The notes beneath the pieces were generated by a model. The model ran no database searches. It saw only the letters and a list, made by a program, of their open reading frames with translations, and was not told the origin of the DNA. Of a stretch of 64,000 bases of DNA, positions 8,743-18,147 are shown in pieces (position 1 is the first letter of the stretch; every line of letters starts with the position of its first letter). The translations under genes and the position numbers were made by a program. This DNA is from Neisseria wadsworthii 9715 (GTDB lineage: Bacteria; Pseudomonadota; Gammaproteobacteria; Burkholderiales; Neisseriaceae), in the NCBI RefSeq assembly GCF_000227765.1, contig NZ_JH165159.1:2298478-2362477 (forward strand), in the 5' to 3' direction.

Positions 8743-10001
8743 GCTTGGCACACATTCAAACTTTAGCCGCACAAAGCGTAATGGAAGTTGCAGAAGGCAG
8801 AAACTTACAAGATGTACTGACCAACATCCGCGCGGCCAACCCAGACTTAGGCCTGTCTGAAAAAGGCGCATTGCAAGATATTGCTTACGGCTGCCAGCGT
8901 TATGCGGGCAGTTTGCGTTTTATGCTTGCCAAAATGCTCAAAAAGCCGATTACCCATCCACAATTGGAAAGCCTGCTTTTAGTTGCACTCTACCAGCTTA
9001 ACCATACCCGCAATCCACCTCACGCTGTCGTCAACGAAGCGGTCGAGGCAATTGCCCGCATCGACAAAGGCCAATACCGCTCATTTGCCAATGCCATTTT
9101 GCGTCGCTTTCTGCGTGAAAAAGACAAACTCAACGCCCAATGCAAAAGTAATATAGTTGCCAAATACAACCATCCCGAATGGTGGGTTAAATATCTGCAA
9201 AACCACTATCCAAAATATTGGAACAATATTCTTACCGCATCACAAAGCCACCCTCCGTTGACTCTCCGCATCAACTGCCGCCGCGGTAATGCAGAAAGTT
9301 ATTTAAACGAATTGCAAGAAGCCGGTATTGAAGCCAAGTTATTGGATATACATGCAGTCAAACTTACAGAAGCACTGCCCGTAAACCAAATTCCCGGCTT
9401 CAGCGAAGGCAGGGTATCTATACAGGATTATGGTGCGCAACAAGCCGCGCTCATCTTAAAGCCGCAAAACGGCGAACGCATCTTGGATGCCTGTGCGGCC
9501 CCCGGAGGAAAAACCGGGCATATACTTGAATTAGCAGACTGCCACCTCACTGCATTAGATATCGACGAAACCCGTTTGGCGCGTGTACGCAACAATTTAG
9601 ACCGTTTGGGCTTTCAGACAGGCATTGTTATCCGCTGCGCCGACGCACAAGACACAGCGTCATGGTATGATGGGCAAATATTCGATGCAATACTTGCCGA
9701 TGTACCCTGCACCGCCTCCGGCGTAGTAAAACGCAACCCTGACATTAAATGGTTGCGGCGTCCTACCGATGCATTTAAAACAGCGCGCCAGCAAGAAACA
9801 TTGCTCGATACCCTTTGGGATCTTCTCAAACCGGGCGGTCGTATGCTTTTAGCAACCTGCTCCATTTTTGAAGAAGAAAATAGCAGCCAACTACAAAAAT
9901 TCCTAAACCGGCATGCTGACGCCCAATGCAAAGAAACACATGTTTTACTCCCAAATAACAACCAAGATGGCTTTTATTACGCGCTTATTCAAAAGCAGTA
10001 G
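8739..10001 (+). CDS. rsmB: 16S rRNA (cytosine967-C5)-methyltransferase RsmB
   Basis: Methylates C967 of 16S rRNA. The 420-residue protein has an N-terminal NusB-like RNA-binding domain (about 1-140) and a Rossmann methyltransferase domain with the SAM motif DACAAPGGKTGH. The two cysteines typical of RNA m5C methyltransferases are present: C324 in DVPCTASG and C374 in ATCSIFEEEN. The start overlaps fmt by four bases. The 3' end overlaps the next gene by 35 bases. A DUS is embedded in the coding region near 9612-9625. Confidence 0.97.
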   Translation: MSLAHIQTLAAQSVMEVAEGRNLQDVLTNIRAANPDLGLSEKGALQDIAYGCQRYAGSLRFMLAKMLKKPITHPQLESLLLVALYQLNHTRNPPHAVVNEAVEAIARIDKGQYRSFANAILRRFLREKDKLNAQCKSNIVAKYNHPEWWVKYLQNHYPKYWNNILTASQSHPPLTLRINCRRGNAESYLNELQEAGIEAKLLDIHAVKLTEALPVNQIPGFSEGRVSIQDYGAQQAALILKPQNGERILDACAAPGGKTGHILELADCHLTALDIDETRLARVRNNLDRLGFQTGIVIRCADAQDTASWYDGQIFDAILADVPCTASGVVKRNPDIKWLRRPTDAFKTARQQETLLDTLWDLLKPGGRMLLATCSIFEEENSSQLQKFLNRHADAQCKETHVLLPNNNQDGFYYALIQKQ

Positions 10002-10566
10002 CTCCCTCCTGCTGCTCATGGCACTTATCACACTCTTCCCTCTCTCATCTCGGGCGGAAGGTATTAGCTCACTTCGCGCTCAAGCTTACTTAACCGAAAA
10101 CGGCCAACTGGCCATCAGCAGCCGTTTTCACAATGAATTACCCGACCAACTCAAGCAAGCTTTAAGGCAAGGCGTTCCATTACATTTCACGCTGCAATAC
10201 CAATTATCCGCGCCAACTTGGGCCGCCTATAAATTCAAGTTCAACCAAATAGTGGGTAGCGACAACCAAGTTATCTACAAACTCTCATATCACCCGCTGA
10301 CCAACCGCTATCGAATCAGCGTCGGCACTTTCTCCACAGAATACAACAATTTAGAAACCGCCCTGCGCGGCGTCGGTGCCATTTCCGATTGGCGCGTATT
10401 ACCCTCTGGCGCTTTATCCGGAGAATCGGCCAACAATGTCCGTGCAGAAATCCGGTTGGCACTTAGCACATCCAAACTGCCCAAACCTTTCCAAATTAAC
10501 GCCATCAACTCAAAAAGCTGGCAACTTGATTCCGGCTGGAAATCACTCAATATCAGCTCAGAATAA
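9967..10566 (+). CDS. DUF4390 exported protein
   Basis: About 199 residues. I take the start at 9967 (MAFITRLF) rather than further upstream because it gives a clean Sec signal peptide: a basic start, a Leu-rich core, and cleavage near SSRAEG. The mature part is a beta-rich domain of the DUF4390 family, whose function is unknown. In beta-proteobacteria DUF4390 genes commonly precede ntrY-type kinases and follow rsmB, as here. An envelope role feeding into the NtrYX signal is a reasonable guess from context, not shown by sequence. It overlaps rsmB by 35 bases and ends 5 bases before ntrY. Confidence 0.85.
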   Translation: MAFITRLFKSSSSLLLLMALITLFPLSSRAEGISSLRAQAYLTENGQLAISSRFHNELPDQLKQALRQGVPLHFTLQYQLSAPTWAAYKFKFNQIVGSDNQVIYKLSYHPLTNRYRISVGTFSTEYNNLETALRGVGAISDWRVLPSGALSGESANNVRAEIRLALSTSKLPKPFQINAINSKSWQLDSGWKSLNISSE

Positions 10567-10571
10567 ATGCC

Positions 10572-12683
10572 ATGATTCAACGCCTGCTTCCCCTGATTAT
10601 CATCGCCGCTATCGCTTTGCTGTATCTGTTGACCTTGTCAACCGGAAACAACAGCAATCTAACTGATTACTTTTGGTGGTTTATTGCGGCAGCTTCACTG
10701 CTGATCCTGATTTTGTTCGGCGCCGTCATCCGCTACATCTGGTTCCTAACCCAAGCACACCGCCGCAAAGTATTAGGTTCGCAAATTGCCCGCCGCTTGG
10801 CCATTATGTTTACCGTGGTAACCGTTTTACCCGGCTTATTTGTATTCGGCGTATCTGCCCAATTTATTTCCAACAGTATTAATTCGTGGTTTGGCGATGA
10901 AACCGATCAGGCTTTAGAACGCAGTCTGAGCTTAAGTAAATCGGCATTGAATCTAGCAGTAGATAACTCGTTTGGTAACGCCGTGAATATTCAAGTTGAT
11001 TTATTCCGTGCTGTTTCACGCGGCCGCAATTTGATTAACTCGCTGGAAAACACACCTTTAGCCAATCAATTTCAGCAGCTTGCGCTTTATAACTTAAGTA
11101 CCAATCAAACCATCACGGAACGTAACCCAAAAAAATTGCCAGGCGCATCTACCTCACCAGAAATATTGGATCAACTCGTCAAAAACGGGGCTTCACGCTC
11201 GATAGAAAATATTAACAGTACTTTATATGCTCAAGGCTGGCTGATTCTGCCTGAATATAACCAACAGCAATACGCCCTCTTCTTTCGCCAACCCATTCCA
11301 AACAAAGTAGCACAAGATGCCACGCTAATCGAAAGCGCACGTGCCAAATATGCCGAGCTGAGCTATGCCAAAAAAGGGTTACGCAACTTCTTCCTGATCA
11401 CCCTATTGGTTGCCACTTTGATCGCCATCATGCTGGCACTAAGCATGGCGCTGTTTTTCTCCTACCGCTTTATCGAACCCATTCTTTCTTTGGCCGAAGG
11501 CGCACGCGCTATCGCACAAGGAGACTTTTCACAAAAGCGCCCCATATTTCGCAACGACGAATTGGGCAGGCTGACCCATTTGTTCAACCACATGACAGAG
11601 CAATTGAGCCTTGCTCAAGAATCAGCCGAACGCAACCGCTTACAAACCGAAGCTGCCCGCGATTACTTAGAAACCGTATTGGAAAGCCTTACTGCCGGCG
11701 TTATCACAGTTGACCATGCCGGCACGCTGAAAACCTTTAACCAAAGCGCAGAGAAAATTCTCGGCATCCCGCTTGGCGATATGCTGGGCAGCAATTGGCA
11801 CGAATGGAACCAGCAATCTCCCCAGCAAGCCATGCTGGCCGAAGTGCTGGAAACCATTCTGACAACCCTGGACACCGATAAACCCATACAAATTCCTTAC
11901 ACCGCACCTGATGACGCAAGGATTCTATTGGGTAAAGCCACGCCCTTGCAGGAAGACGGCTTGGTAATTGTGTTTGACGATGTTACAGCGTTAGTACGCG
12001 CCCAAAAAGAAGCCGCATGGGGCGAAGTAGCCAAGCGCTTGGCACACGAAATCCGCAATCCGCTTACACCGATTCAGCTTTCTGCCGAGCGCATGGCGTG
12101 GAAACTACAAGATAAATTAGACGAAAAAGATGCCCAAATCCTCAATCGGTCAACCAACACAATTATCAAACAAGTCGAAGCCTTAAAAGAAATGGTGGAG
12201 GCTTTCCGCAATTACGCCCGCTCACCCTCCATGAAGTTCGAAACCATCAATTTAAACGAAATCTGTGAAGAAGTGCTTTTATTATATGAAGGCAGCCCGT
12301 GTACATTTACATCCAATTTGAGTAATATACCTATTTATATCCAAGCTGATCATGGCGCGATGCGTCAGGTTTTACACAATATCCTGAAGAATGCAGCAGA
12401 AGCCGCAGCTGAAAGTAGTGCACCTGAAGTTTCTTTAAGCATTTGCCGCGAAAAAGAATACGCCATAATAACCGTATGCAATAACGGTAAAAGCTTCAGC
12501 AGCGAAATGCTTCATCACGCCTTTGAGCCCTATATTACCGACAAGCCAACCGGCACGGGCTTGGGTTTGCCTCTGGTGAAAAAAATCATTGAAGAACACG
12601 GCGGCCGTATCAGCATAAACAATCAAACAACAGGTGGGGCATGTGTTAAGATAGCCCTGCCGGAATTGGTGGAAAATAAATAA
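10572..12683 (+). CDS. ntrY: NtrY-type sensor histidine kinase
   Basis: Membrane sensor kinase of 703 residues. It has two N-terminal membrane helices (about 5-25 and 31-55), another pair around 80-100 and 273-300, a large periplasmic loop between them, a HAMP domain (about 295-350), a PAS domain (about 365-470), a HisKA domain with phosphorylated H492 in LAHEIRNPLTPIQ, and a HATPase domain ending in GTGLGLPLVKKI. The NtrYX pair controls respiratory enzyme expression in Neisseria gonorrhoeae, which is a better guide to its role here than nitrogen control. The stop overlaps the ntrX start (TAATG), so kinase and regulator are coupled. Confidence 0.93.
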   Translation: MIQRLLPLIIIAAIALLYLLTLSTGNNSNLTDYFWWFIAAASLLILILFGAVIRYIWFLTQAHRRKVLGSQIARRLAIMFTVVTVLPGLFVFGVSAQFISNSINSWFGDETDQALERSLSLSKSALNLAVDNSFGNAVNIQVDLFRAVSRGRNLINSLENTPLANQFQQLALYNLSTNQTITERNPKKLPGASTSPEILDQLVKNGASRSIENINSTLYAQGWLILPEYNQQQYALFFRQPIPNKVAQDATLIESARAKYAELSYAKKGLRNFFLITLLVATLIAIMLALSMALFFSYRFIEPILSLAEGARAIAQGDFSQKRPIFRNDELGRLTHLFNHMTEQLSLAQESAERNRLQTEAARDYLETVLESLTAGVITVDHAGTLKTFNQSAEKILGIPLGDMLGSNWHEWNQQSPQQAMLAEVLETILTTLDTDKPIQIPYTAPDDARILLGKATPLQEDGLVIVFDDVTALVRAQKEAAWGEVAKRLAHEIRNPLTPIQLSAERMAWKLQDKLDEKDAQILNRSTNTIIKQVEALKEMVEAFRNYARSPSMKFETINLNEICEEVLLLYEGSPCTFTSNLSNIPIYIQADHGAMRQVLHNILKNAAEAAAESSAPEVSLSICREKEYAIITVCNNGKSFSSEMLHHAFEPYITDKPTGTGLGLPLVKKIIEEHGGRISINNQTTGGACVKIALPELVENK

Positions 12684-13984
12684 TGAGAAGTAGCGATATC
12701 TTAATCGTAGATGACGAAATCGGCATCCGCGACTTACTGTCAGACATTTTACAAGACGAAGGCCACACAGTAGCTTTGGCTGAAAATGCCGAAGAAGCCC
12801 GCCGCCTGCGCAATCAAATCCGCCCTGCAATGGTGCTGCTGGATATTTGGATGCCCGATTGTGACGGCATCACCTTACTGAAAGAATGGTCGAAAAACGG
12901 CCAACTCAACATGCCAGTAGTGATGATGAGCGGCCATGCCAGCATTGATACCGCTGTAGAAGCCACCAAAATCGGCGCCCTGGATTTTTTAGAAAAACCC
13001 ATTGCATTAAAACGCCTTCTCGCCACCGTTGAACGTGCCTTAAAATACAGCGAAATGCAGGCTGCGTCAGGTTTATCGTTTGACAAACTCGGCAACAGCC
13101 CCGCCATCCAAGAACTCAATCAAACCTTAGAAGCCGCTGCCAAGCAGAATATCCCGATTTTATTAAACGGTGAAACCGGCTCTCCTTTCGAGCTGGTAGC
13201 ACGCTATTTCCACAAAAATAACACGCCTTGGGTGGAACCCAGCAAAACCGAACATATTGTCGACACCCCTATGGAATTGCTGCAAAAAGCTGCTAACGGC
13301 GTATTGTATTTAGGCGATATTTCGCAATACAGCCGCAATATTCAGCAAGGCATCGCGTTTTTAATCAGTAAAACCGATCGTTACAACACCCGCATCATTT
13401 GCTCTTGCAGCACTCCGTTTGAAAACCTGCGGGAAAACAATCCTGATTGCAAGCTGGCTACCGCACTGGAAAAACATGTCATCAATATTCCGCCTTTACG
13501 CGCACAAGCCGATGACATTGCATTCTTGGTTGACACTATCATTACCGAATTAGCAGAAACGCAGAAAATTCCACCGGTTAAATTCAGCACAGCCGCTTTG
13601 AATGCTCTGCGCCAATACGAGTGGCCCGGCAATTACGACCAGCTGCGCAATATCGTGAAAAACCTTGCGTTGACTGCCGATCAGAATGAGGTGGACGAGC
13701 CTGCCGTAATGGAAATCTTAGGCCAATTTTCCAGCAACCAATCACCCGAAATCATTGGCGGCTTCAACTTCAATCTGCCGCTAAGGGAATTACGCGAAGA
13801 GGTCGAACGCCGCTATTTCGAATACCATATTGCCCAAGAAGGCCAAAATATGAGCCGTGTTGCCCAAAAAGTCGGTTTAGAGCGCACCCACCTCTACCGA
13901 AAACTGAAACAGCTGAAAATCAACTTCTCCCGCCGCCAAAACTCCGGTAAAGCAGAAGAAGCCGGAGAGAACGGCGAAGAATAA
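12683..13984 (+). CDS. ntrX: NtrX-type response regulator with degenerate AAA+ domain
   Basis: 433 residues. The receiver domain has phospho-acceptor D54 in LLDIWMPDCDG. A central AAA+-derived region follows, then a C-terminal Fis-type helix-turn-helix (MSRVAQKVGLERTHLYRKLK). The Walker A segment reads GETGSPFE at 163-170, where sigma-54 activators have GESGTGKE, so the lysine and preceding glycine are gone. No GAFTGA-like loop is visible. ATP hydrolysis and sigma-54 activation therefore look lost. The DNA-binding end is intact. It presumably acts as a sigma-70 regulator. It overlaps ntrY by one base and is followed by a DUS hairpin. Confidence 0.92.
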   Translation: MRSSDILIVDDEIGIRDLLSDILQDEGHTVALAENAEEARRLRNQIRPAMVLLDIWMPDCDGITLLKEWSKNGQLNMPVVMMSGHASIDTAVEATKIGALDFLEKPIALKRLLATVERALKYSEMQAASGLSFDKLGNSPAIQELNQTLEAAAKQNIPILLNGETGSPFELVARYFHKNNTPWVEPSKTEHIVDTPMELLQKAANGVLYLGDISQYSRNIQQGIAFLISKTDRYNTRIICSCSTPFENLRENNPDCKLATALEKHVINIPPLRAQADDIAFLVDTIITELAETQKIPPVKFSTAALNALRQYEWPGNYDQLRNIVKNLALTADQNEVDEPAVMEILGQFSSNQSPEIIGGFNFNLPLRELREEVERRYFEYHIAQEGQNMSRVAQKVGLERTHLYRKLKQLKINFSRRQNSGKAEEAGENGEE

Positions 13985-13998
13985 ACCCTTGCACAATA

Positions 13999-14031
13999 AA
14001 TGCCTGTCTGAAACTTTTTCAGACAGGCATT
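13999..14031. terminator. DUS inverted pair after ntrX
   Basis: AATGCCTGTCTGAAA and its complement form a 15-bp stem with a 3-base loop, 14 bases after ntrX. It probably terminates the def-ntrX run. Confidence 0.75.
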
Positions 14032-14097
14032 CGCTTTTCCATATTTAGAAAAACATATTTCTGATACGAAGTAGCAAATGGTTGCCATAATAAAAAC

Positions 14098-14127
14098 GCC
14101 TGTCTGAAAAATATTTTTCAGACAGGC
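14098..14127. terminator. DUS inverted pair after phr
   Basis: A perfect 14-bp stem (GCCTGTCTGAAAAA with its complement) and a 2-base loop, about 45 bases beyond the photolyase stop on the minus strand. Confidence 0.7.
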
Positions 14128-14170
14128 ACATATTGTATCTCATTTCAAAAATCCGCTATGGCTGCGAAAC

Positions 14171-15568
14171 TTAACCAGCCCCATATAACACAAGTGCCTT
14201 TTCCCTTTGACTCGCATATTCCACAATAGGATCAGGATAGTTATTCGTATTCATGTTACCCTTTGCCAACCATGGCATATGAATAAAATCTTTCGGCATA
14301 TGGGCCAGTTCAGGAATATAGCGACGGATTATTTGACCGGCCGGATCCAGCTTCTGCGCCGCAAATACTGGATGCATCATCTGCTCAGGCCGAAACGCCT
14401 TAGTACCCACACCCGCCGCATCCTGCCAGCTACCATTATTCACAGCCAAATCAAAATCCAATAATTGGCCGGCAAAATAAGCTGCTCCCAAGCGCCAGTC
14501 ACACAATAAAATCTGGGTCAGAAAAGCAGCAGTGTAGTTGCGCAACTCATCCGGCAAATAACCTGTTTGATTAAGGTATCGCATCGAAGCGTCCAACAAA
14601 GGGTAGCCCGTTTGCCCTTGCTGCCATGCGCTAAAATAGACAGGATTATTTTCCCAAACTATATTCCGATATTTCGGATTAAAGCTCTCTCGCAAGACAT
14701 TCGGATAATGATAAATCAGCTGGTGGTAAAACTCACGCCGTATCAAAGCATCCAGCCGCTCACCAGCTCCTGAAGCGCTTTTATTTTTTATTAAATCAAT
14801 TACATAACGCACAGACAACACGCCAAAACGCAAATATGGCCAAAGCTGTGATTCATTGCATTTCACAGATAAGCCTTGCTCAGGATGATAATCACCCATT
14901 CGGAGCAGAAACTCCGCCAAAAGCTCATCAGCCGCTTGTTCACCGCCGGCAACTGTAACCGATTGATCTGCCACACCCAGTTGCGCCAAAGACGGTATTT
15001 CAGGAGCTATTGTCAAATTTTCAGACAGGCCTGTCTGCAACCGAGCCAATGTCTGCCAATCATCAGATGCCTGCCAAACCATTCCGGCAGACGCCGCCAG
15101 CCAAGCTTTCCGATACACCTGAAATTCTGTATAAGGACGACCCTCCGAATCCGCCAGCGTAAATTTCGACAGCAACACATGATCGTTTACTGCCTTAAAC
15201 CGGCACCCATCCTCAATCAACCGTGCAGCAATCATATTTTCCTGATTCACAGCTTCCGGCTCGTCTGCGCTCGCACACACCACATAAATAGCATCAATTT
15301 CCCGTGCAAAAGCCGGCACATCCTGCTCTGCCAAACCGACAGTCACAAACAGCGGCACACCTTTTTCAGCAAGCCTGCTTTGAAGTTCAGACAGGCATTG
15401 ATGCACAAAAACCCGCCTGCGCCTACCACCCTCAGAATGCACGCTCTCTATTGGTTCAAACACATACAAACCCACCACAGGCAAACCGAACCGGACAGCT
15501 TCCTGCAAAGCAGTATGGTCAAACACCCGTAAATCGTTGCGGAACCAAACAAGAGTGGTTTGAAACAT
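14171..15568 (-). CDS. phr: Deoxyribodipyrimidine photolyase
   Basis: Repairs cyclobutane pyrimidine dimers using blue light and FADH-. I place the start at 15568 (MFQTTLVWFRNDLRVFDH), giving 465 residues; the open frame runs further up but has no photolyase sequence there. An AGCAGG site lies seven bases before this ATG. The N-terminal antenna-binding domain spans about 1-130. The FAD-binding domain has NNGSWQDAAGVGTKAFR, typical of class I enzymes. A DUS is embedded at about 15020-15032 and another near 15388. It is monocistronic and ends at a DUS hairpin. Confidence 0.95.
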   Translation of the reverse strand: MFQTTLVWFRNDLRVFDHTALQEAVRFGLPVVGLYVFEPIESVHSEGGRRRRVFVHQCLSELQSRLAEKGVPLFVTVGLAEQDVPAFAREIDAIYVVCASADEPEAVNQENMIAARLIEDGCRFKAVNDHVLLSKFTLADSEGRPYTEFQVYRKAWLAASAGMVWQASDDWQTLARLQTGLSENLTIAPEIPSLAQLGVADQSVTVAGGEQAADELLAEFLLRMGDYHPEQGLSVKCNESQLWPYLRFGVLSVRYVIDLIKNKSASGAGERLDALIRREFYHQLIYHYPNVLRESFNPKYRNIVWENNPVYFSAWQQGQTGYPLLDASMRYLNQTGYLPDELRNYTAAFLTQILLCDWRLGAAYFAGQLLDFDLAVNNGSWQDAAGVGTKAFRPEQMMHPVFAAQKLDPAGQIIRRYIPELAHMPKDFIHMPWLAKGNMNTNNYPDPIVEYASQREKALVLYGAG

Positions 15569-15716
15569 CATAAAACCTGCTTCCAGAGAATATTTTCGTA
15601 ATAAACATTCTACCCGATTGCCCCTAAGATTTATCAAAAACTTCACCCAACGGGCCAGCGCGCTAACTTTTATCTCATATAAAATAATTATTTGTAAAAA
15701 AAGCACAACACAGATA

Positions 15717-15745
15717 TTGAACAAATGCAGCAGGTATGGTTAAAT
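15717..15745 (+). promoter_or_regulatory. Promoter of tRNA-Phe
   Basis: TTGAAC (15717-15722), a 17-base spacer and TTAAAT (15740-15745), ending 18 bases before the tRNA. Confidence 0.55.
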
Positions 15746-15763
15746 ACACCTTCTTCACACAGC

Positions 15764-15839
<76 letters not shown>

Positions 15840-15843
15840 AAAA

Positions 15844-15867
15844 AACCGCGTTATGCGGTTATTTTTT
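15844..15867 (+). terminator. Terminator of tRNA-Phe
   Basis: Stem AACCGC/GCGGTT with a 5-base loop, followed by ATTTTTT, five bases after the tRNA. Confidence 0.8.
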
Positions 15868-15996
15868 ATTTCTCAATCTTTCCCCTTCAATCTTCTTTCT
15901 CAAATCTATTCCACTATTGAATCCCTCTTATATAAAGAGTATATTTGTCTGATTTTCGGAAATATTAACATCTGCATATTCTTGAGGAGCACATAA

Positions 15997-17115
15997 ATGA
16001 AAGTAGGTTTTATCGGCTGGCGCGGCATGGTCGGTTCTGTTTTGATGCAGCGCATGCAGGAAGAAAACGATTTTGCCGATATCAAAGAAGCCTTTTTCTT
16101 CACCACTTCCAACGTAGGCGGCGCAGCACCTGATTTCGGCCAAGCAGCCAAAACGCTGTTGGACGCCAACAATATCGAAGAGCTGGCGCGCATGGATATC
16201 ATCGTTACCTGCCAAGGTGGCGACTATACAAAATCCGTGTATCCTCCTCTGCGCGAAAGCGGTTGGAACGGCTATTGGATTGATGCCGCCTCTGCACTTC
16301 GCATGAATGATGATGCCATTATCGTACTCGACCCTGTGAACCGTAATGTAATTGATGCCGGCCTCAAAAACGGCGTGAAAAACTATATCGGCGGCAACTG
16401 CACCGTATCACTGATGCTGATGGCACTGGGCGGCCTGTTTCAAAACAATTTGGTTGAATGGGCTACCAGCATGACTTATCAAGCCGCTTCCGGTGCGGGA
16501 GCAAAAAACATGCGCGAACTTATCAGCGGCATGGGCGCCATCCATCACCAAGTGGCTGATGAATTGGCAGACCCTGCCAGCGCGATTTTGGATATCGACC
16601 GCAAAGTTTCCGATTTCCTGCGCAGCGAAGCCTATCCCAAAGCCAATTTCGGCGTACCGCTGGCCGGCAGCCTGATTCCGTGGATCGATGCCGATTTGGG
16701 CAACGGCCAGTCCAAAGAGGAATGGAAAGGCGATGTGGAAACCAACAAAATTTTGGGCAATTACGGCAATCCCACTATAATTGACGGCCTATGTATACGT
16801 GTCGGAGCGATGCGCTGCCACAGCCAAGCGATTACTTTGAAACTGAAAAAAGATTTATCGGTAACCGAAATCGAACAATTATTGGCCGGTGCAAATGATT
16901 GGGTAAAAGTAGTGCCGAATGAAAAAGAAGCTTCCGTTAAGGAGCTGACGCCCGCCGCCGTTACCGGCACTTTAACCGTACCGGTCGGCCGTATCCGCAA
17001 GCTGGCCATGGGCGGCGAATACATCAGCGCCTTTACCGTAGGCGACCAGTTATTGTGGGGCGCTGCGGAGCCTATCCGCCGTATCCTGAATATTGTGTTG
17101 GGCAAACAGCTGTAA
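15997..17115 (+). CDS. asd: Aspartate-semialdehyde dehydrogenase
   Basis: Reduces beta-aspartyl phosphate to aspartate semialdehyde, the branch point to lysine/diaminopimelate, methionine and threonine. At 372 residues it is the gram-negative type. The NADP-binding start [11 protein letters not shown] is present, and the active-site cysteine is C135 in GGNCTVSLM. Substrate-binding residues are expected around [14 protein letters not shown]. The gene has AGGAG seven bases before its ATG. It is monocistronic, convergent with tyrA across a long DUS hairpin. Confidence 0.98.
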   Translation: MKVGFIGWRGMVGSVLMQRMQEENDFADIKEAFFFTTSNVGGAAPDFGQAAKTLLDANNIEELARMDIIVTCQGGDYTKSVYPPLRESGWNGYWIDAASALRMNDDAIIVLDPVNRNVIDAGLKNGVKNYIGGNCTVSLMLMALGGLFQNNLVEWATSMTYQAASGAGAKNMRELISGMGAIHHQVADELADPASAILDIDRKVSDFLRSEAYPKANFGVPLAGSLIPWIDADLGNGQSKEEWKGDVETNKILGNYGNPTIIDGLCIRVGAMRCHSQAITLKLKKDLSVTEIEQLLAGANDWVKVVPNEKEASVKELTPAAVTGTLTVPVGRIRKLAMGGEYISAFTVGDQLLWGAAEPIRRILNIVLGKQL

Positions 17116-17132
17116 ACCGATACCGCAAAACC

Positions 17133-17181
17133 AATGCCTGTCTGAAAGCTGATTCGTAAAAAATGCTTTCAGACAGGCATT
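17133..17181. terminator. DUS inverted pair between asd and tyrA
   Basis: AATGCCTGTCTGAAAGC and its complement (17 bp) with a 15-base loop. It lies between two convergent genes and can serve both. Confidence 0.75.
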
Positions 17182-17209
17182 TTTAATAGCCTAAATCTTT
17201 CACCGTGTA

Positions 17210-18091
17210 TCAGCCTTGTTTCTCCAACCAATCATCCCGTGTCGCCTTAGCTTCTTCAAAATAGCGATACAAGCTCTCAGAATCTCCCGCTTCCAATAAA
17301 CGTTGAACCGTATCCAGCTGGGCGCGCTGCCCCGCAATCAAGTCAAGCAAACCCTGTCGGTTAGCGAGACAGATATCCGTCCAGATAGCAGGATGGCTGG
17401 ATGCGATGCGGGTAAAATCGCGAAAGCCTGATGCGGCGAAATCCAAATAAAGCTGACCGTCGGCATGGTCTTTGATTTGATGCACATAAGAAAAAGCCAG
17501 CACATGAGGCATATGCGAAACCGCTGCAAAAATAGCATCATGCTCTTCTGCCGGCATGATAAAGGTGCGCGCACCCACCGCCTGCCATAAACTTTGCATC
17601 AAACTTAATGCAACAGGATTTTGTTGCTCATGCGGGCACAAAATCAGCTTTTTACCTTCATACAAGCCAAACTTAGCCGCCAAAGCACCATGCCTGTCTG
17701 AACCGGCAATCGGATGCGCCGCCACACAATTGGGCAAATGCTCGGGCAAATAGCGGGCAAATGCCTGAATGGCCGACTGTTTGGTGCTGCCCACATCGCT
17801 GACTATGGTTTGTTCACTTAACAGATACGCCAACTCGGTGCAAATCTCAGGCAAGGTCGCCACCGGCGTAGCAATCAGCACCAAATCCGAACCGGCAATG
17901 CTCTGTGATCGGATGCATTCCGCCATTTCATCAATCACTTTACGCTCAAGCGCGCGCTCAAGATTCTCCTGGTTTACATCCACACCAACCACGCGGCGCA
18001 CCAAACCTTTGCGCTTGAGATCCAGCGCAAACGAGCCGCCAATCAAGCCGACGCCGATTAAGGTAATTTGATTAATGGGTTGGATAGACAT
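17210..18091 (-). CDS. tyrA: Prephenate dehydrogenase
   Basis: Converts prephenate to 4-hydroxyphenylpyruvate in tyrosine synthesis. The 293-residue protein is a monofunctional TyrA: there is no chorismate mutase or ACT domain. The NAD-binding loop GVGLIGGSFALDLK is at about 13-26. The family signatures SDVGSTK and AAHPIAGSDRHG (the histidine binds substrate) are in place. A DUS is embedded in the coding region near 17691-17703. It lies just downstream of the exonuclease gene (57 bases), and the two may share a transcript. Confidence 0.95.
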   Translation of the reverse strand: MSIQPINQITLIGVGLIGGSFALDLKRKGLVRRVVGVDVNQENLERALERKVIDEMAECIRSQSIAGSDLVLIATPVATLPEICTELAYLLSEQTIVSDVGSTKQSAIQAFARYLPEHLPNCVAAHPIAGSDRHGALAAKFGLYEGKKLILCPHEQQNPVALSLMQSLWQAVGARTFIMPAEEHDAIFAAVSHMPHVLAFSYVHQIKDHADGQLYLDFAASGFRDFTRIASSHPAIWTDICLANRQGLLDLIAGQRAQLDTVQRLLEAGDSESLYRYFEEAKATRDDWLEKQG

Positions 18092-18147
18092 AACAATCAG
18101 GTTTTAATTGAAAAACGGCACACGCCAAGTTCAGACAGGCATCATTT

